A DNA stretch of 64,000 bases from Stenopsyche tienmushanensis. Its lineage: Eukaryota; Arthropoda; Insecta; Trichoptera; Stenopsychidae. Shown here one piece after another: positions 55,650 to 64,000 of this stretch (positions are counted from its first letter, which is position 1; every line of letters begins with the position of its first letter). Under the pieces are notes generated by a model. That model worked only from the letters and a program-made list of their open reading frames with translations. It had not been told where the DNA came from and searched no databases. The stretch spans positions 1,178,001 through 1,242,000 of the forward strand of contig WACJ01000406.1 of NCBI GenBank assembly GCA_008973525.1. Direction: 5' to 3'. The position numbers and the translations under genes were made by a program.

Positions 55650-55870
55650 CAAGTGTTCAACTTTGCGGACATTAATAACAATTTTCTAAGCCTACATATC
55701 GGCATTAAAATAAAATCTACAAAGTTGCTTTTTTGTCTACAAGTAGTTTGCTTTAACTATTTTTAAATAAACGTTGTCTACCTTCAATACAAGGTAGATA
55801 AATCTTTAATAGACGTGGCTAAAGTCGTTGATTGAATTATTGCAACTTTCAAAACATTTCAATACCTATA
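55650..55870 (+). repeat. Dispersed repeat family G, copy 2, next to the hAT insertion
   Basis: Matches 51350-51570 (ACTTTGCGGACATTAATAAC, AAATCTACAAAGTTGCTTTT, GACGTGGCTAAAGTCG). It ends just before the target duplication of the 4-kb hAT element. Confidence 0.72.
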
Positions 55871-56384
55871 ATATTTATTATAAGCAGGGTCGTAACTAGA
55901 GCGTGGCAAAGCAGGCGCCTGCCACGGGCGCAACAGGGATTGGGGCGCAAAACGCAGGATACCGACCCGATTGAGAGAGTTGTGCGTGATTTTTATTTTA
56001 CTTGACCATTTTACTCTAAATGCATTAACACGTAAATTGACATAAGATTCGCAATGAGTCATCTTCGATATCTCTCATGGGGTTCCCGATTCTTCGTTTG
56101 GAGATAATATGTACATACTTGCTTCATTACTCATAATTGGCTCGAGATAGATAACACCATCGATGTCATTAATTCAAAGCAACATGATATAATAATTGAT
56201 TAGCGATGCTTTATCTCCACTTTAACGGTGATCCAATTTTATGGATAATCAGTGTTCCCGATGAAGCTCGTAAGAATTTTAAGTGTCGACCCGATTAGTC
56301 ATTTTTGGATACCCGAAAAAAAGTGTTTCGGCGCTCGTTGTATCATCTCCTTATATTGCTTCATCAGCACCAACACCACCTACG

Positions 56385-56624
56385 CCCTTCGGCCAGTGCG
56401 CCCCTCGGCCAGTGCGCCCCTCGGCCAGTGCGCCCCTCGGCCAGTGCGCCCCTCGGCCAGTGCGCCCCTCGGCCAGTGCGCCCCTCGGCCAGTGCGCCCC
56501 TCGGCCAGTGCGCCCCTCGGCCAGTGCGCCCCTCGGCCAGTGCGCCCCTCGGCCAGTGCGCCCCTCGGCCAGTGCGCCCCTCGGCCAGTGCGCCCCTCGG
56601 CCAGTGCGCCCCTCGGCCAGTGCG
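56385..56624. repeat. Minisatellite: 15 units of 16 bp, GC-rich
   Basis: Fifteen head-to-tail units of CCCCTCGGCCAGTGCG. The first has one substitution and the rest are identical. Because 16 is not a multiple of 3, three + frames and at least two - frames stay open through it; three units encode a 16-residue repeat (APRPVRPSASAPLGQC on +). The open frames are a by-product of the repeat, not evidence of a gene. Confidence 0.97.
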
Positions 56625-56816
56625 CCCCTGCCTCATTTTCGTCCAAACGAAAAATACACGAGAAACACTAATAAGTAAGTAAATGTAAATTATGTCAATA
56701 TTAGATGTTCTTACAATTTATTGCGGTTTCAATTTCGTTAACAGAGGTCGCGCGTTATCGTGCTGGAAAATAATGGTGCATCTATTCACCAAAGTTGGCT
56801 TCTCTTGATGTAAAGC

Positions 56817-56880
56817 GTCGGAGCGGGGGCGCTCTCGGGGCAGAGCCCCCGGGCGGCGCCCCGCTCCCACGCGCTCGTCG
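56817..56880. other. GC-rich palindromic segment
   Basis: GAGCGGGGGCGCTCTCGGGG and CCCCGGGCGGCGCCCCGCTC can pair into a strong hairpin, in otherwise AT-rich DNA inside the hAT element. Function unknown. Confidence 0.55.
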
Positions 56881-57379
56881 TGATGGTTGCACTAGCGCGC
56901 GAGTATTCTTTTTGAATTGCTTTTATATGACTCAAGATATAGGTGCATTAAAACATAATACATAAGTCCAAATTAATAAAAAAAATCAATAAAAAAATGT
57001 TCAATTTCTTATGTCCAACATGCATAGCATCTGCTTGCTGTTGCTTAATTATTTTTGCATAGGCATATTTGCATAGGCACAATAATAGTATTGTGTTGCG
57101 AAAATAAAAGGAATGAGTTGCTGTGCAAATCTGTCAGTTTACTTTTGAAGAAGTAGAAAGGGGGAATAAAAAAAATGGTCAGCGATAAGAATGGTGCTCG
57201 TTAATTATCAAAATAAATGCCTGACTTCTGTGCTCCTTGTGAGCATCCTTCGTCCATTGCCATTGCTTTGCGGTCTTTATTGGAGATTGTTTACACTTTC
57301 AGATCTTTTAGCTGGCCATTGGTGCTATAATTTTCGGTAAAATTGGTAGCCAAAATCTAGGAATGCTAGTGCCGCGTCA

Positions 57380-57735
57380 TATCGTCTGTTGATTGCAGAG
57401 TTTCTTCGTTTTTTGATCTCTTGTAATTTTGATGCTGACGTTTTTGACTGTTGCTATAGTTTATGTGCCGCAAAATTGATGTGATGATCGTTCTTCGTAA
57501 CATATTCGGTTATTGCTGATTTGTAATCCAATTGCAAAACTGCTTTCTGATATCCTCTCACCCTGTGGGCGATCTATCTATTGGTTTGTTCAATGTACGA
57601 CATGATGCAGGCTGCGCATTCGATCTCGTAAACCCCCTGATTTTCGTTTTTCACTTTTTTCTTTTTGTCGAATAGGAGGCTTCCTATCTTTTTTCTCGTC
57701 CTAAAGATCGCGTTCATGTCGTGCTCTTGGATGCT
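57380..57735 (-). pseudogene. Penelope-like element GIY-YIG endonuclease fragment
   Basis: The - strand reads GVYEIECAACIMSYIEQTNR, a stop, then YKSAITEYVTKNDHHINFAA. This fits the GIY-YIG domain at the C-terminus of Penelope-like retroelements (GVY.I.C..C...YIGxT.R, later SAI.EH....H.I.F). The catalytic-region YIG is YIE here, and stops interrupt the frame, so it is inactive. The reverse transcriptase part is absent. Confidence 0.8.
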
Positions 57736-57932
57736 TAAAAAAAATCCGTATGGTGCGTAGCGTCTGGTAATAAATGATTTGGGCGTGAGCAGCCCACATA
57801 CAGCTGTCCATGTGAGAAGCATGCACGCATGCCCTGTGTTTCCCTGTACTCTGTTGGTCGCACCGGAAACTGCACGCGCTTCAATTCAAATAGCATATCA
57901 GTCGGAATAATTGGGACACATCTTCTTTCCAT
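57735..57932 (-). pseudogene. Helitron helicase C-terminal fragment
   Basis: The - strand reads IPTDMLFELKRVQFPVRPTE, then a shortened linker and TQGMRACFSHGQLYVGCSRP. These are the end of a PIF1-type Helitron helicase (LKR.QFPVR...Q...FSHGQLYV..SR), with the region between the two blocks deleted. The piece continues directly toward the Penelope-like fragment on the same strand. A sister copy lies in msps intron 8. Confidence 0.85.
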
Positions 57933-58237
57933 TTCAAACTGAAGCTTTGATGATATTATTCATCATCTTTTTCTCTAAAAGTCTGGTACTGTTGCTACAA
58001 TTTTAATTTATTTCAATTTAGTTGCCAATTTTCAGTGTTAAAATACACAATTCAAATATAATTTTTAAATAGAACGATGAACTAACTGAATGTTGCCTTT
58101 ATTTTTTGTTCGTGTGTTTGGGTGTCATTTGATAAATGCCTTTTTATATAATTCAAATTTTGTCGCGCTGATACACGCACCATACATTGAAAACCTCTGT
58201 TTTGTTTAAATATATCTGTGCAGTAAGCTCTTTTGTA

Positions 58238-58985
58238 GGCACGACTAAAATTTCGTTTCAATCTTGTTGCATACGAGGGGGCGCCGCGCTTCACGAGCCC
58301 CCATCGCAGCACCAACGCCGCTGCCGCCACGGCTGCCAACCGCCGCGGCGTATCTCGGACGGCCCCGACGGCCGCGCCGCGGGCGCAAAGCGCCGGCCGC
58401 AGCGCCCGGCCGCCGGAGCCCGAACAGCGGCGGACGCGCCCCCTAACTAGGCGAGGGGGCGCAGAGTTCTTTTATCCGGTGGATCGACGACGCGTGTCAG
58501 GCTGTCGAGCGGCGACGAGGGGAATACTCCATGACGGGATATGAGGATAATGAATCAAAGTCTTCGGTTATTACACGACCTCGAAGATTGCGAGGCACGT
58601 GGCCTCCATGCGGGGCGATGCGTGCGGGCCCAAAAATGTCCGTCGACCGCCTCCCAAGGCTGCAACAACGCTAAGACTTTTTGGTTGCCCGCCTAACGGT
58701 TAGTCCGCGGCGGGTCTTAACAGCAAAAAGTATGGCCAGCTTAAGGCCGACCAAACTGTCGACGACAGAACATTTTGGTCCACGCAACAATCTATTAGCT
58801 GGTTTAAGAATTATATCAATTTTACGAAAGAAGTAGAGTTTCATGAATTTCTTACGAAATCGCCCGGACTTTCAGCGAAGCTTAGCGCGAAACGCACGGA
58901 CTGTAAAATATTAATGTTTTGTAAATTTAATTCTTCGTTTTCGCCGATAGTCATTTCTTCCCAAATATATTTTTCCGACAATTTT
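58238..58985 (+). repeat. Dispersed repeat family B, copy 4, split by an insertion
   Basis: The left part is CACGACTAAAATTTCGTTTC and the right part starts TTAGCTGGTTTAAGAATTAT. It runs past GAAGCTTAGCGCGAAACGCA to ATTTCTTCCCAAATATATTT. The two parts are contiguous in the copy at 21955-22140. Confidence 0.8.
58265..58787. mobile_element. 523-bp GC-rich insertion with CAATCT target duplication, class unknown
   Basis: CAATCT occurs directly on both sides (58259-58264 and 58788-58793), and the empty site is seen at 21980-21985. The ends are TGTTGC and GCAA(CA), a short inverted repeat overlapping the duplication, so the duplication could be 4-6 bp. The first third is extremely GC-rich. Near the 3' side CCCGCC...GGCGGG and ACTTTTTGG...GCAAAAAGT form nested hairpin arms. 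No coding family is recognised. Confidence 0.75.
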
Positions 58986-59909
58986 AGACTTTTTTATACG
59001 TATTAGCATAAAAAAGCTTTGTTCTTTATAGAAAAATGATGGATAAGTTCCATTATTTTTTAAAATGGCATAATATCAAAATCGCATAAAAAAGATCCGC
59101 ATAAAAACAGACCAAAGTAAAATATATTGGAAGTAGAATGCGATAAAACTTTTACTACTTTAGTACTTGATGTTTATAATATGTATGTACTTCAAGTCGG
59201 TATATCGCAAAAATCAAATTATTTATCAAAATTAATTTATCTTATTTTGAGAAGTTTGAGAGTTTTTGAGCCACCTAAGCTTGTTTTCATTTTGATGAGT
59301 TTCGTCGGTGTGAGATAAGATTTGAAGTGTCGGCGAAGACGGTATGCATGAACTTATTCTGGCGCAATAAGCAAGTATTATCTGCTAACACATGACGGTA
59401 TTTGACGGTAACTGTGCATCGATGGGTTAAATGACATTTTCTCGAAACTGCATTTTCAAAAACGGCTGTTTTTGACTGACCCGGCTGAAGTTTTAGGTGG
59501 TTTCTCACTATAATATTGTAAAATTGTGGGTAAAATTTGTCAAGAATATATAAAAGTTTAATTAAAAAAACTTTATATACTTTTATAGGTATATTCTGCT
59601 CCTGCACATAATAAAAATTTAAAAAAAATGTTTTCAGATCAATAGAAAAAATCCGACAAACTCTTGATAAATCAATAAAAAAAAAGTCTAATGAAATATC
59701 TTATAACGACGCCATTTTGTTTATAACTAACATTAGCACTTTTTTTAATGTAGCAATGTTGTAATAAAATAATGTCAAAATATTAAACATTATTTTATCA
59801 CCTTTAAAAAATGTATTGAAAATATCCGTCCGAAAATGTGGGGGGGGGGGCGCAATTTTGATTCTTGCCACGGGCGCATCATACCCTAGTTACGGCCCTG
59901 ATTATAAGC

Positions 59910-61170
59910 AGCCACAACATAGTTTTAGTCTTGTAGGTATAAGACATTTATATAAAATTTATTTATATGTCTCAAAACTTGTTATAAATGTCGGCAACAA
60001 CATAATCGCGCTTAAGTGCCGTTTTATTCACATACAATATCAAAACAACAAAATGAGAAAGAATCAGCTTTATAAGAATAATTACACAGATAATGCCGAT
60101 GCTTTCCGTACTATAAAACGAGGATGAAATTGAGATTCCTGTATCTAAAAATGAAGAAATTGAGGAATATTCTTATTGTGAAAAGTAAAATTTCAGTAGA
60201 AGAATGCATTTTTGTTCAAGACATGGGGTCACCTTTTTTTCAATGGCACCTCGATGTCGATTAACAGCATATAGGCCAAATACATCTTAATTTGTATTAA
60301 TCGACATATCGACATGCAAAAATATTTTTTGGACATTATATTTAGAAAAATATTGAAATTCATTGGGCGAGCTCATTCTATATATAAATAATACGTTGCG
60401 CCTTCTTGCCTGATCAGAATTAATACTCCTTAATTCGATCCATCCATTAAATAATTCATATTTAAATTTCGGATTCAAGGCAAGTCTTCATATTGACAAG
60501 AGATTATTAAAACAAATTTCAACCAGTTTTCAAGCAGGAGCGACAGAATAATTCCACATGTACTTCTGAACGCTCATTAAAATCAAAGCCTTGTGTCTTG
60601 TAAGCCACCTTTAAACGCCCTTGCTTAAATTATATTATATCGACAAAATGTGGGTTTTTAAAAACCATTCTATAAATAATGAGCTTACCGCAAGACGCTT
60701 TGTGGCATCGTCGCTCTGAAAACTGGGCGAAGATGAAGTCCTCTCCTAAGAAACAAATTATCTTATTTTAAACATGTAGTTCACTTACAACAAGCATGCC
60801 TTATCATTATATTAATTTAAACCTATCGATATTTCCGGTGAACAGTTTAATTCTTATGATTTAAGCATATAATCTGGGGTAAAATAACATCGACAAATTC
60901 TGCATTGAATGCAGTAAACGTAAGACGCCTCACGACAAATATGCAGTTGCATAATGGCGATTAGCTGTAAACTAGAATACAACGACTAAATTATCGTTAT
61001 CACTACTTATGGCCGATTGTAGTGTGTCACATCATATTGCATAAATGTAATTCAACAAATAAATACAGCTTATGTAAGTTATGATGCAAGCATTTAACGC
61101 AGATGAGAAAATTTGAACGTGGCCGTAAAATATTTGTTCGTCTGTTAGATTGAGCGACGAAGCCCTGAAT
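59910..61170. other. Unassigned intergenic DNA
   Basis: No known domain, repeat or RNA gene was recognised. Confidence 0.45.
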
Positions 61171-61173
61171 TTA

Positions 61174-61345
61174 TACGAGGGTGATTCAAATATAACCCGG
61201 AATTTTATTAATGATATATAGAAATACAAATGGAGTATCTAATTGAAGTAGCATCCCCTGTTGCGCAACGCGTAATTATTCGTTTTCTCGTAGACGAAGG
61301 CATGAAATCAAGTGAAATTGTGGTGAATGCGGCCTACTACGGCCA
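61174..61345 (+). pseudogene. mariner 5' end and N-terminus
   Basis: TACGAGGGTGATTCAAATAT followed by AACCCGG is a mariner-type terminal repeat. The frame from 61230 starts MEYLIEVASPVAQRVIIRFL and continues VDEGMKSSEIVVNAAYYG, the mariner N-terminal HTH. The frame then runs into family F sequence at about 61388, so the transposase is truncated and fused to an unrelated repeat. Confidence 0.8.
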
Positions 61346-61387
61346 GCTGCTGGATGATGCTAAGACTACTTATCATAACAAAGACGA

Positions 61388-61600
61388 TGAAAAACAATGT
61401 CCTGGTGCGGCGTCCGATCGCGAGGCACTATTTCGTTCTGTCAGCGGTCTAGAGTTTGGACCGGTTGGACACAGAAACCTTGTGGCCACTCCATTCAACT
61501 TTAGGGCTTTCAGGACTTTCTGTAATAAATTTGGGGGGAAATGCATTCTTGGGGTCTTCTATGACCTCGATATCAACTTAAAAATGGTATGCAGGATAAG
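61388..61600 (-). repeat. Dispersed repeat family F, copy 6 (inverted)
   Basis: The + strand reads GCGGCGTCCGATCGCGAGGC and the open frame AASDREALFRSVSGLEFGPV...FNFRAFRTF, the same frame conserved in copies 1 and 3. Confidence 0.82.
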
Positions 61601-61609
61601 TAACGTTCA

Positions 61610-62230
61610 AATAGTTTTGGCCATAATACAAATATTCTAACTACATAATTAATTATTTTTTCGTCGTTAAAGATATGCGTATAAATTAAATAAGGCAACA
61701 TGCTATTTATACAAATAAAAAGCATCGTACTGGATTCGTTTCTAATAGATAAAGGAATCGCTATGTACGCGCTGCTTACAGAGTTAATAGAGCAATGACC
61801 GAGTCGAAATATTGACGTTTAAAATGGACACTTGCGGATTTATTCACAATATATGCGATCGTCATGAACGTTCAATGAATTTTAAAAATTGCAATAGCGT
61901 CCGTGGAATTTGAGGTTCCCATAGTGAACCACTATTGATAATTGGAGAAGATGTTTTTGATAGAAAATTTGATTCATCATTGCTGCTGTAAACCCTGATG
62001 GTTCGTCTTGCTTTTACGGGAGTCCAAATATCCTCATAAGAATCAGAGTCTAACCTTGTACCTGTAGGTAGTCCCGTGGTTAAACGGTTGGACTCAAATC
62101 TACAAGAGGCGTGGCTGGCGATCACATTTTTAAAAACATGTATACGCCGTAAAAGAAAGGTTGTCAATGGTCTCAAAAAGTTACAGTTTTTTTTAGCTGT
62201 TTGCACTACGCAAGAAACATCATATTTACT
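61610..62230. other. Unassigned DNA
   Basis: A long - frame crosses this stretch, but only its 5' part (62275-62370) is recognisable, as mariner. The remainder shows no family. Confidence 0.4.
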
Positions 62231-62235
62231 TCCAT

Positions 62236-62290
62236 CAGGTCCGTAACAAAGGGGTAACAAAGCAGGTGTCCGCCACGGGCGCAAAACATC
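62236..62290. repeat. hAT terminal fragment of the 4-kb element's family
   Basis: CAGGTCCGTAACAAAGGGGT, then AAAGCAGGTGTCCGCCACGG, closely follows the left end at 55885 (CAGGGTCGTAAC...AAAGCAGGCGCCTGCCACGG). No matching right end was found nearby. Confidence 0.65.
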
Positions 62291-62370
62291 ATCTTGACGC
62301 CGTTTTTGTTTCATTGTGAGCAAACACGGCACCCATATTGCGCACAGCTTTCTCATGTCAAAATTTTTCA
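62275..62370 (-). pseudogene. mariner transposase fragment
   Basis: The - strand reads FDMRKLCAIWVPCLLTMKQK followed by RRQDD, the mariner WVP block. It is cut by the hAT terminal sequence at 62290. Confidence 0.65.
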
Positions 62371-62619
62371 GTCGATATGCGATGTGCAGCATTTTTTTTG
62401 AAAGGCATACCAAGTATATCAGCTCACGCACCTATAGTTGATGGTCATCCAATATTATTTGGTCAACCACTGCGCTGTTCGTCTTGGCAGCTCGTACGGC
62501 CTCGTTTAAATTCTGCCACCCAACATCTTACTATTATAAGCGAATAAGCAGACTCCCCGAGAGTAGAATCTAGCTCGGATTTGATATTAGTTGGACTGAG
62601 ACCTTTCAAATTAAAGGTA

Positions 62620-62905
62620 TTTTTTTATTTATTTTACGTATTACTAAATTTGTTTATTTGATTTTGGTATCTAGGCAACTTGCTGCTGAAAATGTACGCT
62701 CAGCCTCCATACTCGTTGGAGGTATCGTCATCAGATATTTAAATGATAGTTCGAGTTGATGACCGCGTGAGCCCCCATTTTCGTATAACACCATCAATGA
62801 GACTGATTTAATTCCTTTCTGCTGAGACACAAACTTAAACTCGCAAAATTCCCGATTTCCTGACAAATTATTTATTTCCGTCGCTGCAGATGAATACATA
62901 TACAC
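62620..62905 (-). pseudogene. hAT transposase C-terminal dimerisation fragment
   Basis: The - strand reads FKYLMTIPPTSMEAERTFSA followed by ASCLDTKIK, the hATC signature (P.TS..AER.FS). Only this C-terminal piece is present. Confidence 0.85.
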
Positions 62906-63114
62906 TAAAATACTTCGATGTGATTAGTAATTATATTACGGAGGAATACAAAAATTTTGAACCCCGTATCTATTATATTTCATATCGATATTCTCATTAT
63001 TAGAGTCTAGGTTGTAGTAAATACATCACCGGTAGGGAAATGTTAATATAACAATTTGAAAAATATATATGTATTGTATATATGTATACATAGATTAGAA
63101 AGTTACTGCCCCTT

Positions 63115-63153
63115 GGCGTCGCCTAAGCTCGCCAATTAGTAGTTACGTCACTG
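63115..63153. repeat. hAT-like terminal repeat
   Basis: TTAGTAGTTACGTCACTG reads inward as CAGTGACGTAACTACTAA, a hAT-type end. It lies on the 5' side of the antisense hATC fragment, so the two may belong to one element whose other end is lost. Confidence 0.5.
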
Positions 63154-63245
63154 TTTCTAAGCATCCAGATTTCTGTGAGAATGTCTCGATTTAGTAGCCT
63201 TCAACATGTTGGTGAGGTGTACGATTTCTATGAGATAAATATTTC

Positions 63246-63322
63246 AATCCCGAATATTTCGGGATTGCGTTTACTAATCCCGGGATTCATGAGCATCTAA
63301 AACTGTCCGGGATCCCGGGATT
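63246..63322. repeat. Cluster of CCCGGG-type palindromes
   Basis: Three palindromes share one core: AATCCCGAATATTTCGGGATT (63246-63266, near-perfect), AATCCCGGGATT (63276-63287, perfect) and CCGGGATCCCGG (63307-63318, perfect). Confidence 0.85.
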
Positions 63323-63329
63323 GGATTCC

Positions 63330-64000
63330 CCAGTCGTATTGGATCCATCGGAACAAAATCAATGTCTCAACAGGTGAGTCATAGGACCGGAGAGTTAATA
63401 CGATGCATTAATAATTTGTTAACATGTATTTTTAAATAAAACGACTAAATTATGTTAATTTTTTTTACAATAAACACTAGGTCAAAGCGTCGACAAATTT
63501 TAGATACATATTTATAAAAATGTAAATAATTTTTATCTACCATTAGGATATATCAAAAGTTGGAATAAGAATTTCATGATGAGAAAAATTGATAAGCTAT
63601 TAATAACAAACATTATCACAACAACAAATGATTCATATTACATAAAATACAATAGATTATGCCAGTTTATTTTAAGAAAATGATCAATATTAAAAGACTT
63701 TTCGTTGTGGTATTCTAATAAAATTGTCATATTGTTGAACGTTTTCAATGTATGGATTGTCACAAAATGCGACTCAATCCCAAAGACGAAATTGATGCAA
63801 TAAAAAGGTGTTATTGCTTATTGTTGATTATCGGCATTTTTTTTTGTTATCATTATGTTCTGTCGCAACAATAATACATAATCATTTGAAAAGTGCGCCA
63901 GCGACATGATAATTAATAGCTTTTTTGTCTTAATTATATGAAGTTTACAATTGATCAAACGAAGAAAACGTGTGCAAAACAAAATAGAAGACGATAAGTC
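63330..64000. other. Unassigned AT-rich DNA at the window end
   Basis: No gene or shared repeat was recognised. Confidence 0.45.

Larger units (their letters stand above)
55885..59900. mobile_element. 4,016-bp non-autonomous hAT element with cargo
   Basis: Ends CAGGGTCGTAACTAG and CTAGTTACGGCCCTG are inverted repeats with one mismatch in 15, the hAT pattern. Identical 8-bp target duplications ATTATAAG lie at 55877-55884 and 59901-59908. Subterminal GCCACGGGCGCA occurs near both ends. No hAT transposase motif was seen inside. The contents are a 16-bp minisatellite (56385-56624), a GC palindrome (56817-56880), a Penelope-type GIY-YIG fragment and a Helitron helicase fragment (57380-57932), and a family B repeat split by a 523-bp GC-rich insertion (58265-58787). 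The preserved ends and duplication suggest fairly recent insertion. Confidence 0.9.

Noticed and set aside
56252..56682. Five long overlapping open frames on both strands
   Set aside because: All arise from the 16-bp tandem repeat, whose unit has no stop in these frames. The translations are repetitive and have no known domain.
58187..58450. Pro/Ala/Arg-rich open frames in the GC-rich insertion
   Set aside because: They follow from extreme GC content, overlap in two frames and lie in an inserted element with no coding support.
58450..58790. Possible rRNA fragment, because of GC-rich structured sequence
   Set aside because: I could not recognise any conserved rRNA core segment. The defined target duplication fits an inserted mobile sequence better.
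62040..62110. tRNA-like stretch GTCCCGTGGTTAAACGGTTG
   Set aside because: No A-box/B-box spacing and no cloverleaf pairing could be made.
61862..62431. A 189-codon - open frame as a single gene
   Set aside because: Its start is a mariner fragment joined to a hAT end, and the rest has no recognisable family. It is a chance run across repeats.

Overview
The window looks like nuclear DNA of an arthropod, most likely an insect. It is AT-rich, its genes are split by short GT-AG introns, and most of the rest is decayed transposons of insect type (mariner, Tigger/pogo, hAT, piggyBac, Helitron, Penelope-like and non-LTR elements). The order of insect cannot be settled from sequence alone. No tRNA, rRNA, CRISPR array or bacterial-style operon was found.

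Two host genes are well supported. The main one, on the + strand (20860-38253), is the XMAP215/CKAP5 microtubule polymerase, called mini spindles (msps) in flies. I joined 36 coding exons whose phases all agree into a 2,125-residue reading frame. It has five TOG-type regions, two low-complexity linkers and the conserved C-terminal region. Its introns carry a piggyBac MITE, a Helitron-derived fragment, a non-LTR reverse transcriptase remnant, a mariner remnant and three dispersed repeats. The second gene, on the - strand (43397-44470, 5' end unresolved), encodes a sarcoplasmic calcium-binding / calexcitin-type EF-hand protein with three good calcium loops. The two genes are convergent and nothing links them functionally.

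Layout. 1-14.1 kb: transposon remnants (four mariner fragments, a pogo-like MITE with TA target sites, dispersed repeats) and unassigned AT-rich DNA. 14.6-16.0 kb and 18.55-18.84 kb: two CpG-rich stretches, candidate promoters or 5' exons. 20.3-40.8 kb: msps and its probable 3'UTR. 41-43 kb: repeats. 43.4-44.5 kb: EF-hand gene. 45-64 kb: dense nested repeats.

The most unusual object is a 4,016-bp insertion at 55885-59900 with hAT-type inverted ends and a perfect 8-bp target duplication. No hAT transposase is recognisable inside it. It holds a 15-unit 16-bp GC-rich minisatellite, a Helitron helicase fragment, a Penelope-type GIY-YIG fragment, and a 523-bp GC-rich insertion with its own target duplication. 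A repeat family with six copies here, which I could not assign to a known class, is the other item that may be undescribed. I found no coherent new multi-gene system.
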